Assembly: GCA_030747075.1 (NCBI GenBank)
Contig: JASLLL010000010.1
Coordinates: forward strand, 19,679-83,678
Reading direction: 5' to 3'
Source: Gemmatimonadota bacterium
Lineage (GTDB): Bacteria > ARS69
DNA: 64,000 nucleotides
The notes under the pieces were generated by a model that made no database searches, was not told the DNA's origin, and saw only the letters and a list, made by a program, of their open reading frames with translations. This document shows, in pieces, positions 46,938-54,567 of the stretch. Numbering within the stretch: position 1 is the first letter of the stretch; every line of letters starts with the position of its first letter. Both the position numbers and the translations under genes were made by a program.

Positions 46938-46967
46938 ATGGTAGCACCCGACAGGGGGAGGGGTCAA
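46938..46967 (-). promoter_or_regulatory. Candidate promoter of the cupredoxin-like gene
   Basis: On the minus strand TTGACC (46967-46962), 18 bases and TACCAT (46943-46938), about 50 bases before the ATG. The -35 overlaps the last codons of the HAD gene, so the cupredoxin-like gene can be transcribed on its own. Confidence 0.5.
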
Positions 46968-47653
46968 CGGGAGTGAAAGGACGCAAGTTCGAGAACCTCG
47001 CGTGCCCGGGGGTCTTCCAGAGTCGGGACGGTCCAGTCCGCGCCCGCTTCTTCCAGCGTCTCCATCGACGCGTTGCCTGTCGCAACAGCCAGACAGCGAG
47101 CCCCGGCCTCGTGAGCCGCGTGGACATCGTGGATGGTATCGCCGACCACCACCACCGGGACTGCCGCTCCGGCGCGCTCCCGGCCGCGACTCACCGCAAT
47201 GCGGGTGAGTTCGGGGCGACTCTCGCTGTCGGAACCGAAGCCGCCCAGGTCGAAGAAACCGTCGAGCTGACCGGGCCGGAGCTTGGCGTACGCGGCGACT
47301 TCGTAGTTTCCCGTTGCGAGCCCCAGGACCACAGCCGGGTCTTCGGCCAGATCGGCCACCAGCGAGTGTGCTCCGGAAAGAACCTGATAGCCGGGTGGAT
47401 CGCGCAGGAACTCCTGCAGGTGAACGAGGTAGCGTTTGGTGATCTCGGCCATGCGCGCGTCGTCGGGATCCGGGCCGAGACACTTCTTCGCGATTTCGCG
47501 AACGATGGCGGGATCGGTTCGACCGTGGAAGGCGATCCCCTCGACCGCATCCTCCAGGTCGAACATCTCGTGAAACACCTTGCGAAGGGAGCGAAGTCCG
47601 GCCCCGCCGGAGTGGATGAGCGTGCCGTCGATATCGAACAGGATCAGGCGCAC
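46964..47653 (-). CDS. HAD-family hydrolase (phosphoglycolate phosphatase-like)
   Basis: Phosphatase of 229 residues. HAD motif I LFDIDGTLIHSGG (nucleophile D7 and D9), motif II in LGLATGN, a lysine in YAKLRPGQL and motif IV VVVVGDTIHDVHAA are all present; the alpha-helical cap between motifs I and II is of subclass I, as in Gph and PgmB. Likely acts on a small phosphorylated metabolite. The ATG at 47653 is followed by a gap of 190 bases to the divergent membrane operon. Confidence 0.88.
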   Translation of the reverse strand: MRLILFDIDGTLIHSGGAGLRSLRKVFHEMFDLEDAVEGIAFHGRTDPAIVREIAKKCLGPDPDDARMAEITKRYLVHLQEFLRDPPGYQVLSGAHSLVADLAEDPAVVLGLATGNYEVAAYAKLRPGQLDGFFDLGGFGSDSESRPELTRIAVSRGRERAGAAVPVVVVGDTIHDVHAAHEAGARCLAVATGNASMETLEEAGADWTVPTLEDPRAREVLELASFHSR

Positions 47654-47844
47654 AGTGGCTCCCGTGGATGCGAGGGGTAGAGGCGCAACGGCCGGGCAGA
47701 GTGCCAGACACGGCGCCAGGCGTCAATCCGAAGCGGGAATGCCGCTTGACAGTCAATGGGTGGAGAGGCACCGTCCGCCCCGGTGCCCGGTCCGGGTGAG
47801 GATCGGGCGGATTGAACGATCACCGGAGAATCTCGAGGGAGCGG

Positions 47845-49089
47845 ATGGACAGAATCCCAAGGCTCGCTTTGCTGCTCCTCCTGCTGTTCGCGGCGGCTGC
47901 GGTTTCGGCCGTGGCGCAGGAGTCCAACCCGGGAGAACTCCCCGGGGCGGATGCTGTTGAACCGGAAGCCATGGTGCCGCCTCCGGCCCCGCCGACCGGG
48001 GTTCATGCGGAGGACTTCCCGCACGATGCCGGAGAAGTGATCCGCGTCACCTGGACGACCTCCCCTGACGACGGGAACGCGGATGTTCTCGGGGGATATC
48101 GCGTACTTCGCTCTGTGGAGGGCGAGGCCTTCGAATCAGCGGGTGAAGTCGGTCCTGGAGAGTCCCTCTACACGGATGTCGGCGTTGACAACGGAGTAGC
48201 CTGCACTTATCGCGTGGTGGCATTTGGCCCGGGCGGAGAAGGGGAGTCGATGACCTCCGAACCCGCCGCCGCATCCGAGCAGTGGTTCTATCTCGACAGG
48301 TGGAATGTCGCTGTTGTGGCGTTCCTTGTCTGCGGGGCCATTCTCTACTACATCTACCGGGCAGCGTCCGGTGCGAAGCTCTATATCCGCAAGATCGCCG
48401 GAATGGACGCAGTCACCGAAGCGGTGGGGCGCGCCACGGAGATGGGCCAGCCGGTACTCTATGTGGCGGGTATCCAGGATATGGACAATGTTCAGACGGT
48501 TGCGGGGATCACCATCCTCGGAACCATTTCCCGGATGATCGCGGAGTACGAGACCAGCTTGCTGATGCCGACCAGTCGCTCGATTGTGATGAGCACTGCG
48601 CGGGAGACGGTCAAGGAGGCCTACCTGTCAGCCGGGCGTCCGGATGCCTACCGCGAAGAGAACATTTACTATGTGACGGATGAGCAATTCGGGTATGTCG
48701 CTCATGTGGATGGCGTCATGCTCCGGAAGAAGCCGGCGGCCTGTTTCTATCTCGGAGCCTTCTTCGCGGAGTCGCTCATTCTCGCCGAGACCGGCAACCA
48801 TATTGGAGCCATTCAGGTGGCGGGAACAGCCATGCCGACTCAGCTGCCGTTCTTCGTTGCGGCGTGTGATTACACTCTGATCGGAGAGGAGCTCTTTGCG
48901 GCCAGTGCTTACCTGTCCGGTGACGAGAAAATGCTCGGCTCTCTCAAGGGGTCCGACATGGGCAAGGTGCTGTCCGGAGTGTTCATTCTGGCGGGTTCGT
49001 TGTCCGTGACTCTGGCCAATGTGACCGGCAGCGGATTCCTGGCGAATGTTTCTTCCTGGCTCGACCGACTCTGGTCAGCGGCCCATTAG
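47845..49089 (+). CDS. Exported FnIII-like membrane protein, first gene of an unknown membrane operon
   Basis: 414 residues; GAGGGA precedes the ATG at 47845. Signal peptide (1-25, ending VSAVAQE), then a proline-rich linker, an FnIII-like domain at about 48-135 (GEVIRVTWTTSPDD, LGGYRVLRSVEG, CTYRVVAFGPGGEGE), one transmembrane helix at about 154-172, and a large conserved-looking domain at 175-370 (AEYETSLLMPTSRSIVMSTA, VAGTAMPTQLPFFVAACDYT), ending with a second hydrophobic stretch at ~375-395. From memory the last part resembles proteins annotated as DUF6754; I cannot check. Function unknown. Three further membrane genes follow. Confidence 0.75.
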   Translation: MDRIPRLALLLLLLFAAAAVSAVAQESNPGELPGADAVEPEAMVPPPAPPTGVHAEDFPHDAGEVIRVTWTTSPDDGNADVLGGYRVLRSVEGEAFESAGEVGPGESLYTDVGVDNGVACTYRVVAFGPGGEGESMTSEPAAASEQWFYLDRWNVAVVAFLVCGAILYYIYRAASGAKLYIRKIAGMDAVTEAVGRATEMGQPVLYVAGIQDMDNVQTVAGITILGTISRMIAEYETSLLMPTSRSIVMSTARETVKEAYLSAGRPDAYREENIYYVTDEQFGYVAHVDGVMLRKKPAACFYLGAFFAESLILAETGNHIGAIQVAGTAMPTQLPFFVAACDYTLIGEELFAASAYLSGDEKMLGSLKGSDMGKVLSGVFILAGSLSVTLANVTGSGFLANVSSWLDRLWSAAH

Positions 49090-49116
49090 TCCCGCCCGGG
49101 GCGAAAGGAGATCTCC

Positions 49117-49806
49117 TTGAAGCGCGGACTTCCAATCATGATCACGGCGGTGATCGGGGCGGTGTTGATCCTGTCCTTTTTCATCCCGCACACACCGTTC
49201 CGGCAGATGGAGGAGAGGATTCCGGTCTACTTCGACCTCATCGCCGCGTTCGCATTCATCCTGGGCGGGGGGAATCTCCTTCGCGTGCATCTGACCAGGA
49301 TCACTCAGAGAGGTACCGACTGGCTCTACTCTCTGGTGACCGTGGGCGGTTTCCTGCTCATGCTGGTGGTGGGACTTACCCGACTGCAACTGGGCGATGG
49401 CGGCCTGGGAGTCGCCGAGTCCTTTGATTCGGAAAACACCATCTACATGAAGATGTACCACTCGGTATTCGACCCTTGCCAATCGACCATGTTCTCGCTG
49501 CTGGCCTTCTTCGTCGCGTCCGCAAGCTACCGGGCGTTCCGTGCGAAGAACCTGGAGGCCACCATCCTCCTTCTGGCGGCTTTCGTGATTCTCCTGGGAC
49601 GGACCTTCATCGGTGAGGGAATGACCGCGTTCCTCGTTGGGACTCCGCTGGAGTTCCTCCACATCCCGAACCTGTCCAACTGGATTATGGCTGTCCCGAA
49701 TCTTGCCGGGCAGCGGACCATCATGATTGGGATTTCACTCGGGATTGTCTCCACTTCGCTCCGGCTGATCCTCGGCATTGAGCGTGCGCACCTGGGGGGT
49801 GACTAG
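49117..49806 (+). CDS. Unknown integral membrane protein, second gene of the operon
   Basis: 229 residues from a TTG start with GGAG upstream. About six hydrophobic helices, with a soluble loop between helices 3 and 4 (GDGGLGVAESFDSENTIYMK). Conserved-looking charged spots inside the membrane are R in RVHLTRITQRG and E in TFIGEGMTAFLVG. No transporter or enzyme motif recognised. It starts 27 bases after the FnIII-like gene and ends 3 bases before the next, so the order is fixed in one transcript. Confidence 0.72.
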   Translation: MKRGLPIMITAVIGAVLILSFFIPHTPFRQMEERIPVYFDLIAAFAFILGGGNLLRVHLTRITQRGTDWLYSLVTVGGFLLMLVVGLTRLQLGDGGLGVAESFDSENTIYMKMYHSVFDPCQSTMFSLLAFFVASASYRAFRAKNLEATILLLAAFVILLGRTFIGEGMTAFLVGTPLEFLHIPNLSNWIMAVPNLAGQRTIMIGISLGIVSTSLRLILGIERAHLGGD

Positions 49807-49809
49807 ACC

Positions 49810-50688
49810 ATGTTGGCCTTCCTGGAAAAACTCGGGTCGCTGGACCGTCGGCTGATCTTTGTGGCCATCGCGCTGACCGTCGCCATTCCTCTGGCGATGA
49901 AGCGTCCCGCGCCGGTGGATCCCAGCCCGATCGTGCAGCGTCTGTACGACCATATCGACGCACTCCCTGCCGGTTCGCGGATGCTCCTTTCTCTGGACTA
50001 CGGTCCCAGCACACGCCCTGAGAACGAACCCATGGCGCATGCGCTGGCCCGTCATTGTCTGGAGAACGACCTCAAGCTGTACATCATGTCGTTGTGGGCG
50101 ACCGGTCCCCCCATGGCGACCATGCTGATGGACGATGTGATCGTTCCGGACTTCCCCGACAAGACCTACGGGGTCGACTATGTGAACCTGGGCTACAAGG
50201 TGGGGAACCAGGGGTTGATCCAGGCCTTGGGCTCGGACTTCAAAGGGCAGTACAACTCCGATACCGGGCATGGGGAGAGGGTGCCTTCGCGGCCCATCGA
50301 CGACATCCCGATGATGGCGAATGTGGGGGTCATCGCGGACATGGCGATGATTCTCGGAATCGGTTCCGGGTCCCCCGGACTCAAGGAGTGGGTCCAGTTT
50401 GCGGGAGATACGGAGGGCGTGACCATCGGTGGCGGGGTGACCGCCGTGGAGGCGCCGCTTCTGTACCCCTACTATCCGAAGCAGTTGATCGGTCTGATGG
50501 GCGGGCTTCAGGGGGCCGCCGAGTATGAGGCGGCGCTCATGACCGGCAAACCCCGCTTCGCAGACACCGCGACCACGGCCATGATCCGTATGTTCCCCCA
50601 GACGGTGGCGCACGTTGTGATCGTGCTCTTCGTTGTTCTCGGGAACATTTCCTACTTCGCAACCAAGCGCCGCGAGCGCAGATTCTAG
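49810..50688 (+). CDS. Unknown membrane-anchored protein, third gene of the operon
   Basis: 292 residues with a helix near each end: residues ~14-30 (RLIFVAIALTVAIPLAM) and ~263-282 (TVAHVVIVLFVVLGNISYFA). Between them lies a soluble alpha/beta domain, probably outside the cytoplasm given the positive tail ATKRRERRF. It has Rossmann-like alternation (MLLSLDYGPSTRPENEPMAH, LKLYIMSLWATGPPMA, VGVIADMAMILGIGSG) and glycine-rich turns. I do not recognise the fold. It is three bases after the second gene and 13 before the fourth. Confidence 0.72.
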   Translation: MLAFLEKLGSLDRRLIFVAIALTVAIPLAMKRPAPVDPSPIVQRLYDHIDALPAGSRMLLSLDYGPSTRPENEPMAHALARHCLENDLKLYIMSLWATGPPMATMLMDDVIVPDFPDKTYGVDYVNLGYKVGNQGLIQALGSDFKGQYNSDTGHGERVPSRPIDDIPMMANVGVIADMAMILGIGSGSPGLKEWVQFAGDTEGVTIGGGVTAVEAPLLYPYYPKQLIGLMGGLQGAAEYEAALMTGKPRFADTATTAMIRMFPQTVAHVVIVLFVVLGNISYFATKRRERRF

Positions 50689-50701
50689 GAGGGAGAATCC
50701 A

Positions 50702-51391
50702 GTGGCATTCAGTGAACTCCTGGGTCTGTGGGTCGGAGCGCTTCTGACGCTGATGATCTTCAGCTTCCTTTACAAGGACAACCCGTTTTACAAGTTCGCC
50801 GAGCACCTGTTCGTGGGGGTGTCGGCGGCATTCTGGATGGTGCAGGGCTTCTGGGCTACGATCATGCCGAATCTCATCGCCCGGATTTTCCCGGCGCAGA
50901 TGGCGGACATGTACGAACAGGTTCGCGGACACGATCCGGATTACTTTTACCTGATTCCCGGCATTCTGGGGTTGATCCTCCTGACGCGGTTGATCACTCC
51001 GATCGCCTGGATGTCGCGCTGGGCCATGGCGTTTATCATCGGTTATACGGCGGGCACGAATCTCACGCGTTATCTGGCGTCCGACTTCATGGCGCAGGTG
51101 CACTCGACCATGTCGTTGCCGTTGATTGTCCAGACGAACGGTGTCTTCTCGCTGGGTGCTTCCCTGTCGAACATCCTGATCGTGGGAGGGGTGCTCTGCG
51201 GGCTGTCGTACTTCTTCTTCTCGAAGGAGCATACCGGCGCATTCGGCAAGGCGTCCCGCTTCGGTATCTGGGTGCTCATGGCGGCGTTCGGTGCCAGCTT
51301 CGGATACACGGTGATGGCCCGGATCTCGCTTCTCATCGGGAGGTTTGAGTATCTCGGGTCGTGGATTCAGCAGGGAATCCTGATGCAGTAG
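50702..51391 (+). CDS. Unknown integral membrane protein, fourth gene of the operon
   Basis: 229 residues, about six helices; the GTG at 50702 has GGAGGGAG eight bases upstream. Length and layout resemble the second gene of the operon, though similarity in sequence is faint by eye. Notable segments are YKFAEHLFVGVSAAFWMVQG, with a histidine and glutamate inside the first half, and TAGTNLTRYLASDFMAQVHS. A strong hairpin follows, so this closes the operon. Confidence 0.72.
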   Translation: MAFSELLGLWVGALLTLMIFSFLYKDNPFYKFAEHLFVGVSAAFWMVQGFWATIMPNLIARIFPAQMADMYEQVRGHDPDYFYLIPGILGLILLTRLITPIAWMSRWAMAFIIGYTAGTNLTRYLASDFMAQVHSTMSLPLIVQTNGVFSLGASLSNILIVGGVLCGLSYFFFSKEHTGAFGKASRFGIWVLMAAFGASFGYTVMARISLLIGRFEYLGSWIQQGILMQ

Positions 51392-51398
51392 CTTTGTC

Positions 51399-51426
51399 GG
51401 CGCGGACTTCCCGTGAGGTCCGCGCC
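51399..51426. terminator. Hairpin between the membrane operon and the glycosyltransferase
   Basis: GGCGCGGAC (51399-51407) pairs perfectly with GTCCGCGCC (51418-51426), loop of ten bases, eight bases after the operon stop. No T-run follows on either strand. It lies between convergent genes, so it could serve both. A weaker CCTTCC/GGAAGG hairpin follows and includes the stop of the minus-strand gene. Confidence 0.55.
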
Positions 51427-51447
51427 AGCCTGCCTTCCGGCTCCGGC

Positions 51448-52602
51448 TCAGGAAGGTGTGCGCTTGGCATTCGTCCGGCGCAGTTCCTCCCGGAAGATTC
51501 CCTCCAGTTCATCCGCGCGTTGCTGGAGCGCGAAGCGTCGGCGGACCCTGGCGCGCCCGGCCTGGCCGTGCCGCCGGCGGAGTTCCGGGTCGAGGAGGTA
51601 CGCTTCGGCCGCCTCCCGAAGGGCGCTCGACTGCCCCGGCGGAAACAGCCGCCCGGTGCTGCCGTCCTCCACGATCTCAGGGATGCTGCTGGCATCGGTC
51701 GCGACCACCGGAAGCCCCGCCGCCATTCCTTCCGCGACGGCATATCCGAAGCCCTCGACACGGGACGGGTGGAGCAGGAGGTCACTCGCAGCGAGGAGCG
51801 CAGGCACATCGCTTCGAAACCCGGCGAAGATCACGCGGTCGGCAAGGCGACACTCCGTCGCGAGTTGGCGCAGTTCAAGCTCCGTGTCGCCTTCGCCAAT
51901 GAGGAGAAGGCGCGCGTCGGGGGCGGCTTCCGTCAGTTCCGCGAGTGCCCGGATTGCCGTGGCGACATCCTTTCGATGAGTCAGTTCACCGACAATGGTC
52001 ATGAGCGGAGCCTCTGCCGGGATGCCGAGAGTCTCGCGAATCCGGTTTCGTTCAACGGGAGCTTCGAATCGTGCGAGGTCAACTCCGTTGGGAAGTACAT
52101 GAACGCGCCCTGCGGGAGTCCACGAAATCTCGCGACAGAGAGCGGCGGCGGTGGCTTCGGAGTTGACGATCATCCCGGTGGCGATCCGCCGATAGCTGAA
52201 TCGGTAGAGCGGTCCCGGCTTCAGCGGGAACTCGCTGCCGCGACGCGGGAGAACGACCGGAACTCCGGCGAGTCGCGCTGCGGATCCGGCCACCCGGAGC
52301 ACGCGATCCATATTGAGGCAGACGATCTCCACTCGCAGGCGACGGCACGCCAGAAGGATGCGGAGGAAGGACGCAACATCTCCGTCGGAGCGGAATGCCG
52401 TCGGAAGTGCGGGCAGTCCCTCGCTTCGGGCACGCGTGAGGATCGTGGAATCCGGTCGCGCGGCCAGTCCCACCGTGTGGCCGCGTCGCGTGAGTTCCCG
52501 GACGGCAGAGAGCATCCACTCTTCGCCACCTCCCCAGGTCTTGATGCTCGTGGCGAAGAGGATTCTCAAGGGCCGGCTCTCCCAACTTCCGCGTTGGCTC
52601 AT
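51448..52602 (-). CDS. Glycosyltransferase, family 4 type
   Basis: GT-B glycosyltransferase of 384 residues. N-terminal ILFATSIKTWGGGEEWMLSA is the acceptor domain start; the donor site has VHVLPNGVDLARFE, LMTIVGELTHRKDVATAI and the E-x7-E motif in EGFGYAVAEGMAAGLPVVAT. The ATG at 52602 is chosen as the first before conserved sequence; longer starts would enter the thiE side. Target glycan unknown (lipopolysaccharide, exopolysaccharide or glycolipid). It stands alone, divergent from thiE by 66 bases. Confidence 0.88.
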   Translation of the reverse strand: MSQRGSWESRPLRILFATSIKTWGGGEEWMLSAVRELTRRGHTVGLAARPDSTILTRARSEGLPALPTAFRSDGDVASFLRILLACRRLRVEIVCLNMDRVLRVAGSAARLAGVPVVLPRRGSEFPLKPGPLYRFSYRRIATGMIVNSEATAAALCREISWTPAGRVHVLPNGVDLARFEAPVERNRIRETLGIPAEAPLMTIVGELTHRKDVATAIRALAELTEAAPDARLLLIGEGDTELELRQLATECRLADRVIFAGFRSDVPALLAASDLLLHPSRVEGFGYAVAEGMAAGLPVVATDASSIPEIVEDGSTGRLFPPGQSSALREAAEAYLLDPELRRRHGQAGRARVRRRFALQQRADELEGIFREELRRTNAKRTPS

Positions 52603-52668
52603 GGTCCCACATCCCCAACTTCCTGTCAGGGTCTTGCCCGCTGGCGGAGGGAGTGACACCATGGCGTC

Positions 52669-53328
52669 ATGGAAGATCCTCTTGCCGCATTCCCGCAACT
52701 CCATGTACTGACCGACTCCGTCCTCTCAGGTGGACGCGATCCTCGCGAGATCGCACGGGCGGCGTGGTCGGGCGGTGCGGATTGCGTGCAGCTTCGGGAG
52801 AAGTCGATGGACCTGGCGATGCTGGCCGGAATGGCCGATCGCCTTGCGAACATCGCGAAGGTGCGTGGGCGGCTCTTCGTCGTCAACGACCGCCTCGATG
52901 TCGCGCTTGCGGCGAATGCAGGCGGGTTGCACGTGGGCCCCGAGGACATGCCGGTGGCGGCTGCGCGGCGTCGCTGGCTTCGCCCGAGAGTTCTGGGCGG
53001 GTCCGCGCGCACGGTGGAGGCGGCGCGCCAACTGGCGCGTGACGGCGCGGACTACCTGGGCGTGGGACCGGTGTTCGCCACTTCCTCGAAGAGGGATGCC
53101 GGGTCGCCGATTGGTCTGGAGACGCTGGCTCGGATCGCCGCGGCCGTCCCGGTGCCGGTGCTGGGGATAGGCGGAGTGAGTCCGGAGAACGCCGCCTCGG
53201 TTCTGGAGGCCGGAGCTGCGGGAGTCGCGGTGATCTCCGCCGTGGTCGCGGAGCCGGATGTGGAAGCGGCTACCCGCGCCCTCCGCGAGGCTCTCGACCG
53301 CGCCGCGAGAGACTTCCCCACCCGCTGA
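52669..53328 (+). CDS. thiE: Thiamine phosphate synthase
   Basis: Joins the thiazole and pyrimidine phosphates to give thiamine phosphate; 219 residues, a TIM barrel. CVQLREKSMDLAML, LFVVNDRLDVALAANAGGLH, LGVGPVFATSSKRDAG and VLGIGGVSPENA are the classic motifs; the pyrimidine-binding KT becomes KR here. No other thi gene is nearby, and I could not find a thiamine-pyrophosphate riboswitch in the short 66-base upstream gap. Confidence 0.93.
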   Translation: MEDPLAAFPQLHVLTDSVLSGGRDPREIARAAWSGGADCVQLREKSMDLAMLAGMADRLANIAKVRGRLFVVNDRLDVALAANAGGLHVGPEDMPVAAARRRWLRPRVLGGSARTVEAARQLARDGADYLGVGPVFATSSKRDAGSPIGLETLARIAAAVPVPVLGIGGVSPENAASVLEAGAAGVAVISAVVAEPDVEAATRALREALDRAARDFPTR

Positions 53329-53404
53329 GTCCTCAAGAAGCTGTCCCGGGGTGCCGATCGGTGGGGTGACCCCCTCGAGCAGCCTGCATCCAGGATGGCG
53401 CACC

Positions 53405-53548
53405 ATGCTTGAACCCATCGTGATCTTGATCTACGGATTCGCTGGCCTCGGTCTTGGCCTGGTCCTCGCCCGTACCGCCTTTGTGGGGATTCTGGGCCTC
53501 TCGGACCCGATGACCGCGTCGCGCACTGCGGTGGCGAATCGCCGCTGA
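53405..53548 (+). CDS. Small single-helix membrane peptide
   Basis: 47 residues: MLEPIVILIYGFAGLGLG and on forms one or two short hydrophobic helices rich in glycine, ending in a basic tail (RTAVANRR). A weak ribosome site (GGAT) lies upstream. Frame use of G/C at third positions supports coding, but no homologue is recognised. It lies between thiE and the VCBS gene, with its own 76-base spacing. Confidence 0.4.
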   Translation: MLEPIVILIYGFAGLGLGLVLARTAFVGILGLSDPMTASRTAVANRR

Positions 53549-53609
53549 GCTTCGCTTTGAGGCGAGGCCTTCTTCCGCGAAACTCATTCTTCGTCCACGT
53601 CTCTTTGGG

Positions 53610-53638
53610 GTGACCTGCGCGCTTCCCGGCGATAGAAT
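53610..53638 (+). promoter_or_regulatory. Candidate promoter of the VCBS-type gene
   Basis: GTGACC (53610-53615), a 17-base spacer and TAGAAT (53633-53638): four and five of six positions match consensus. The ATG at 53699 follows after 60 bases with GAGGAGG as ribosome site. Confidence 0.5.
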
Positions 53639-53698
53639 GCGAGCATCGGTCCGTGTCACCGGGCAGCCTCCCGGCTCGGGCCCGAACGAGGAGGAATC

Positions 53699-54487
53699 AT
53701 GACCCGATCAAGCTCGATCGCGGCGGGGTTCGCCGCGCTGCTCGCTTTGCTCCTTCCCTGGATCGTCACGCCCGCCATCGCAGCGGACCTCGGAGGTCTG
53801 GAGGCCGTCGAGGCGGAGATCGCCGGGCTGGCTTCAGCATTCCCCGCATTTGCGTCGATGCCCTGGGGCGAACGGGATGAGGCTGCGTTTCTGTATGGGG
53901 ACACGCGTGGCATCGTCCATCTGCTCGTCTCCGACGGAGAGCGTCTCCGCGAGAAGTGGAAGAGCTTCCCGCTGGAGGGTTCGGTCCGGGAGGTGTTCGG
54001 CGCGGATCTGGATCAGGACGGGCACATGGAGATCGTGGCCTGGACAAGCGGTGCGCGGATTTATGTCTGGGAGACCACCAAGTACGAGCTGATGTGGGAA
54101 TCCGTGGATGAGAAGTTTGAGGCGATCCAGGCCATGGCCATCGCCAATGTGGACCGGGACAATGCGCTGGAGATGGTAGTCTGTGCCGACAACAAGGTGG
54201 CGTATTACGACGGGATTGAGTTCTTCCGCGAACGAGAGGGCCGGGACTTTGTGGAGCCGGGATACATGGTGATCGCGGATGTCGACGGAGATCTGACCGA
54301 TGAAATCGTGCTGAACGACGGGTATGTTCTGGACACGGCCACCTTGAACATCGAGTGGGCGACCGACGGGTTCGGGTATCCCATGACGCTGTTCGATGTC
54401 GATGCGGACGGCATTCTAGAAGTGGTGGGGGAAGTCGGCGGTTCGCTCACATTCTGGGACCTGGAGGATCGCCGCGAGATCTGGTAG
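53699..54487 (+). CDS. Exported VCBS/FG-GAP-like repeat protein
   Basis: 262 residues with a signal peptide ending at AIAADL. Four Asp-rich turns of the FG-GAP/VCBS type are visible: GADLDQDGHMEIV, ANVDRDNALEMVV, ADVDGDLTDEIV and FDVDADGILEVV, spaced about 45-50 residues as blades of a beta-propeller. The first ~70 residues hold the remaining blade(s). No sorting domain or lipobox is seen, so it may be periplasmic. GAGGAGG precedes the ATG. Function unknown. Confidence 0.78.
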   Translation: MTRSSSIAAGFAALLALLLPWIVTPAIAADLGGLEAVEAEIAGLASAFPAFASMPWGERDEAAFLYGDTRGIVHLLVSDGERLREKWKSFPLEGSVREVFGADLDQDGHMEIVAWTSGARIYVWETTKYELMWESVDEKFEAIQAMAIANVDRDNALEMVVCADNKVAYYDGIEFFREREGRDFVEPGYMVIADVDGDLTDEIVLNDGYVLDTATLNIEWATDGFGYPMTLFDVDADGILEVVGEVGGSLTFWDLEDRREIW

Positions 54488-54496
54488 CCCGTTCCC

Positions 54497-54562
54497 ACCG
54501 GGCCGGGTTCCTCGCACGCACGCCGCATCCGGCGATTAGAGCGTGGAGGAACCCGGCCCGGT
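54497..54562. terminator. Bidirectional hairpin with 17-base perfect arms
   Basis: Bases 54497-54513 and 54546-54562 are exact reverse complements (17 of 17), and an inner CACGC/GCGTG pair can extend the stem past one bulged base. It lies between the convergent VCBS gene and fadJ. No T-run flanks it. The stem is stable enough to stop transcription from both sides. Confidence 0.65.
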
Positions 54563-54567
54563 CTGTC

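Noticed and set aside
47746-47751. Perfect TTGACA hexamer before the unknown membrane operon
   Set aside because: No acceptable -10 is found 16-18 bases downstream, so I do not call a promoter.
52603-52668. Thiamine-pyrophosphate riboswitch before thiE
   Set aside because: The gap is only 66 bases and lacks the conserved CUGAGA and related elements.
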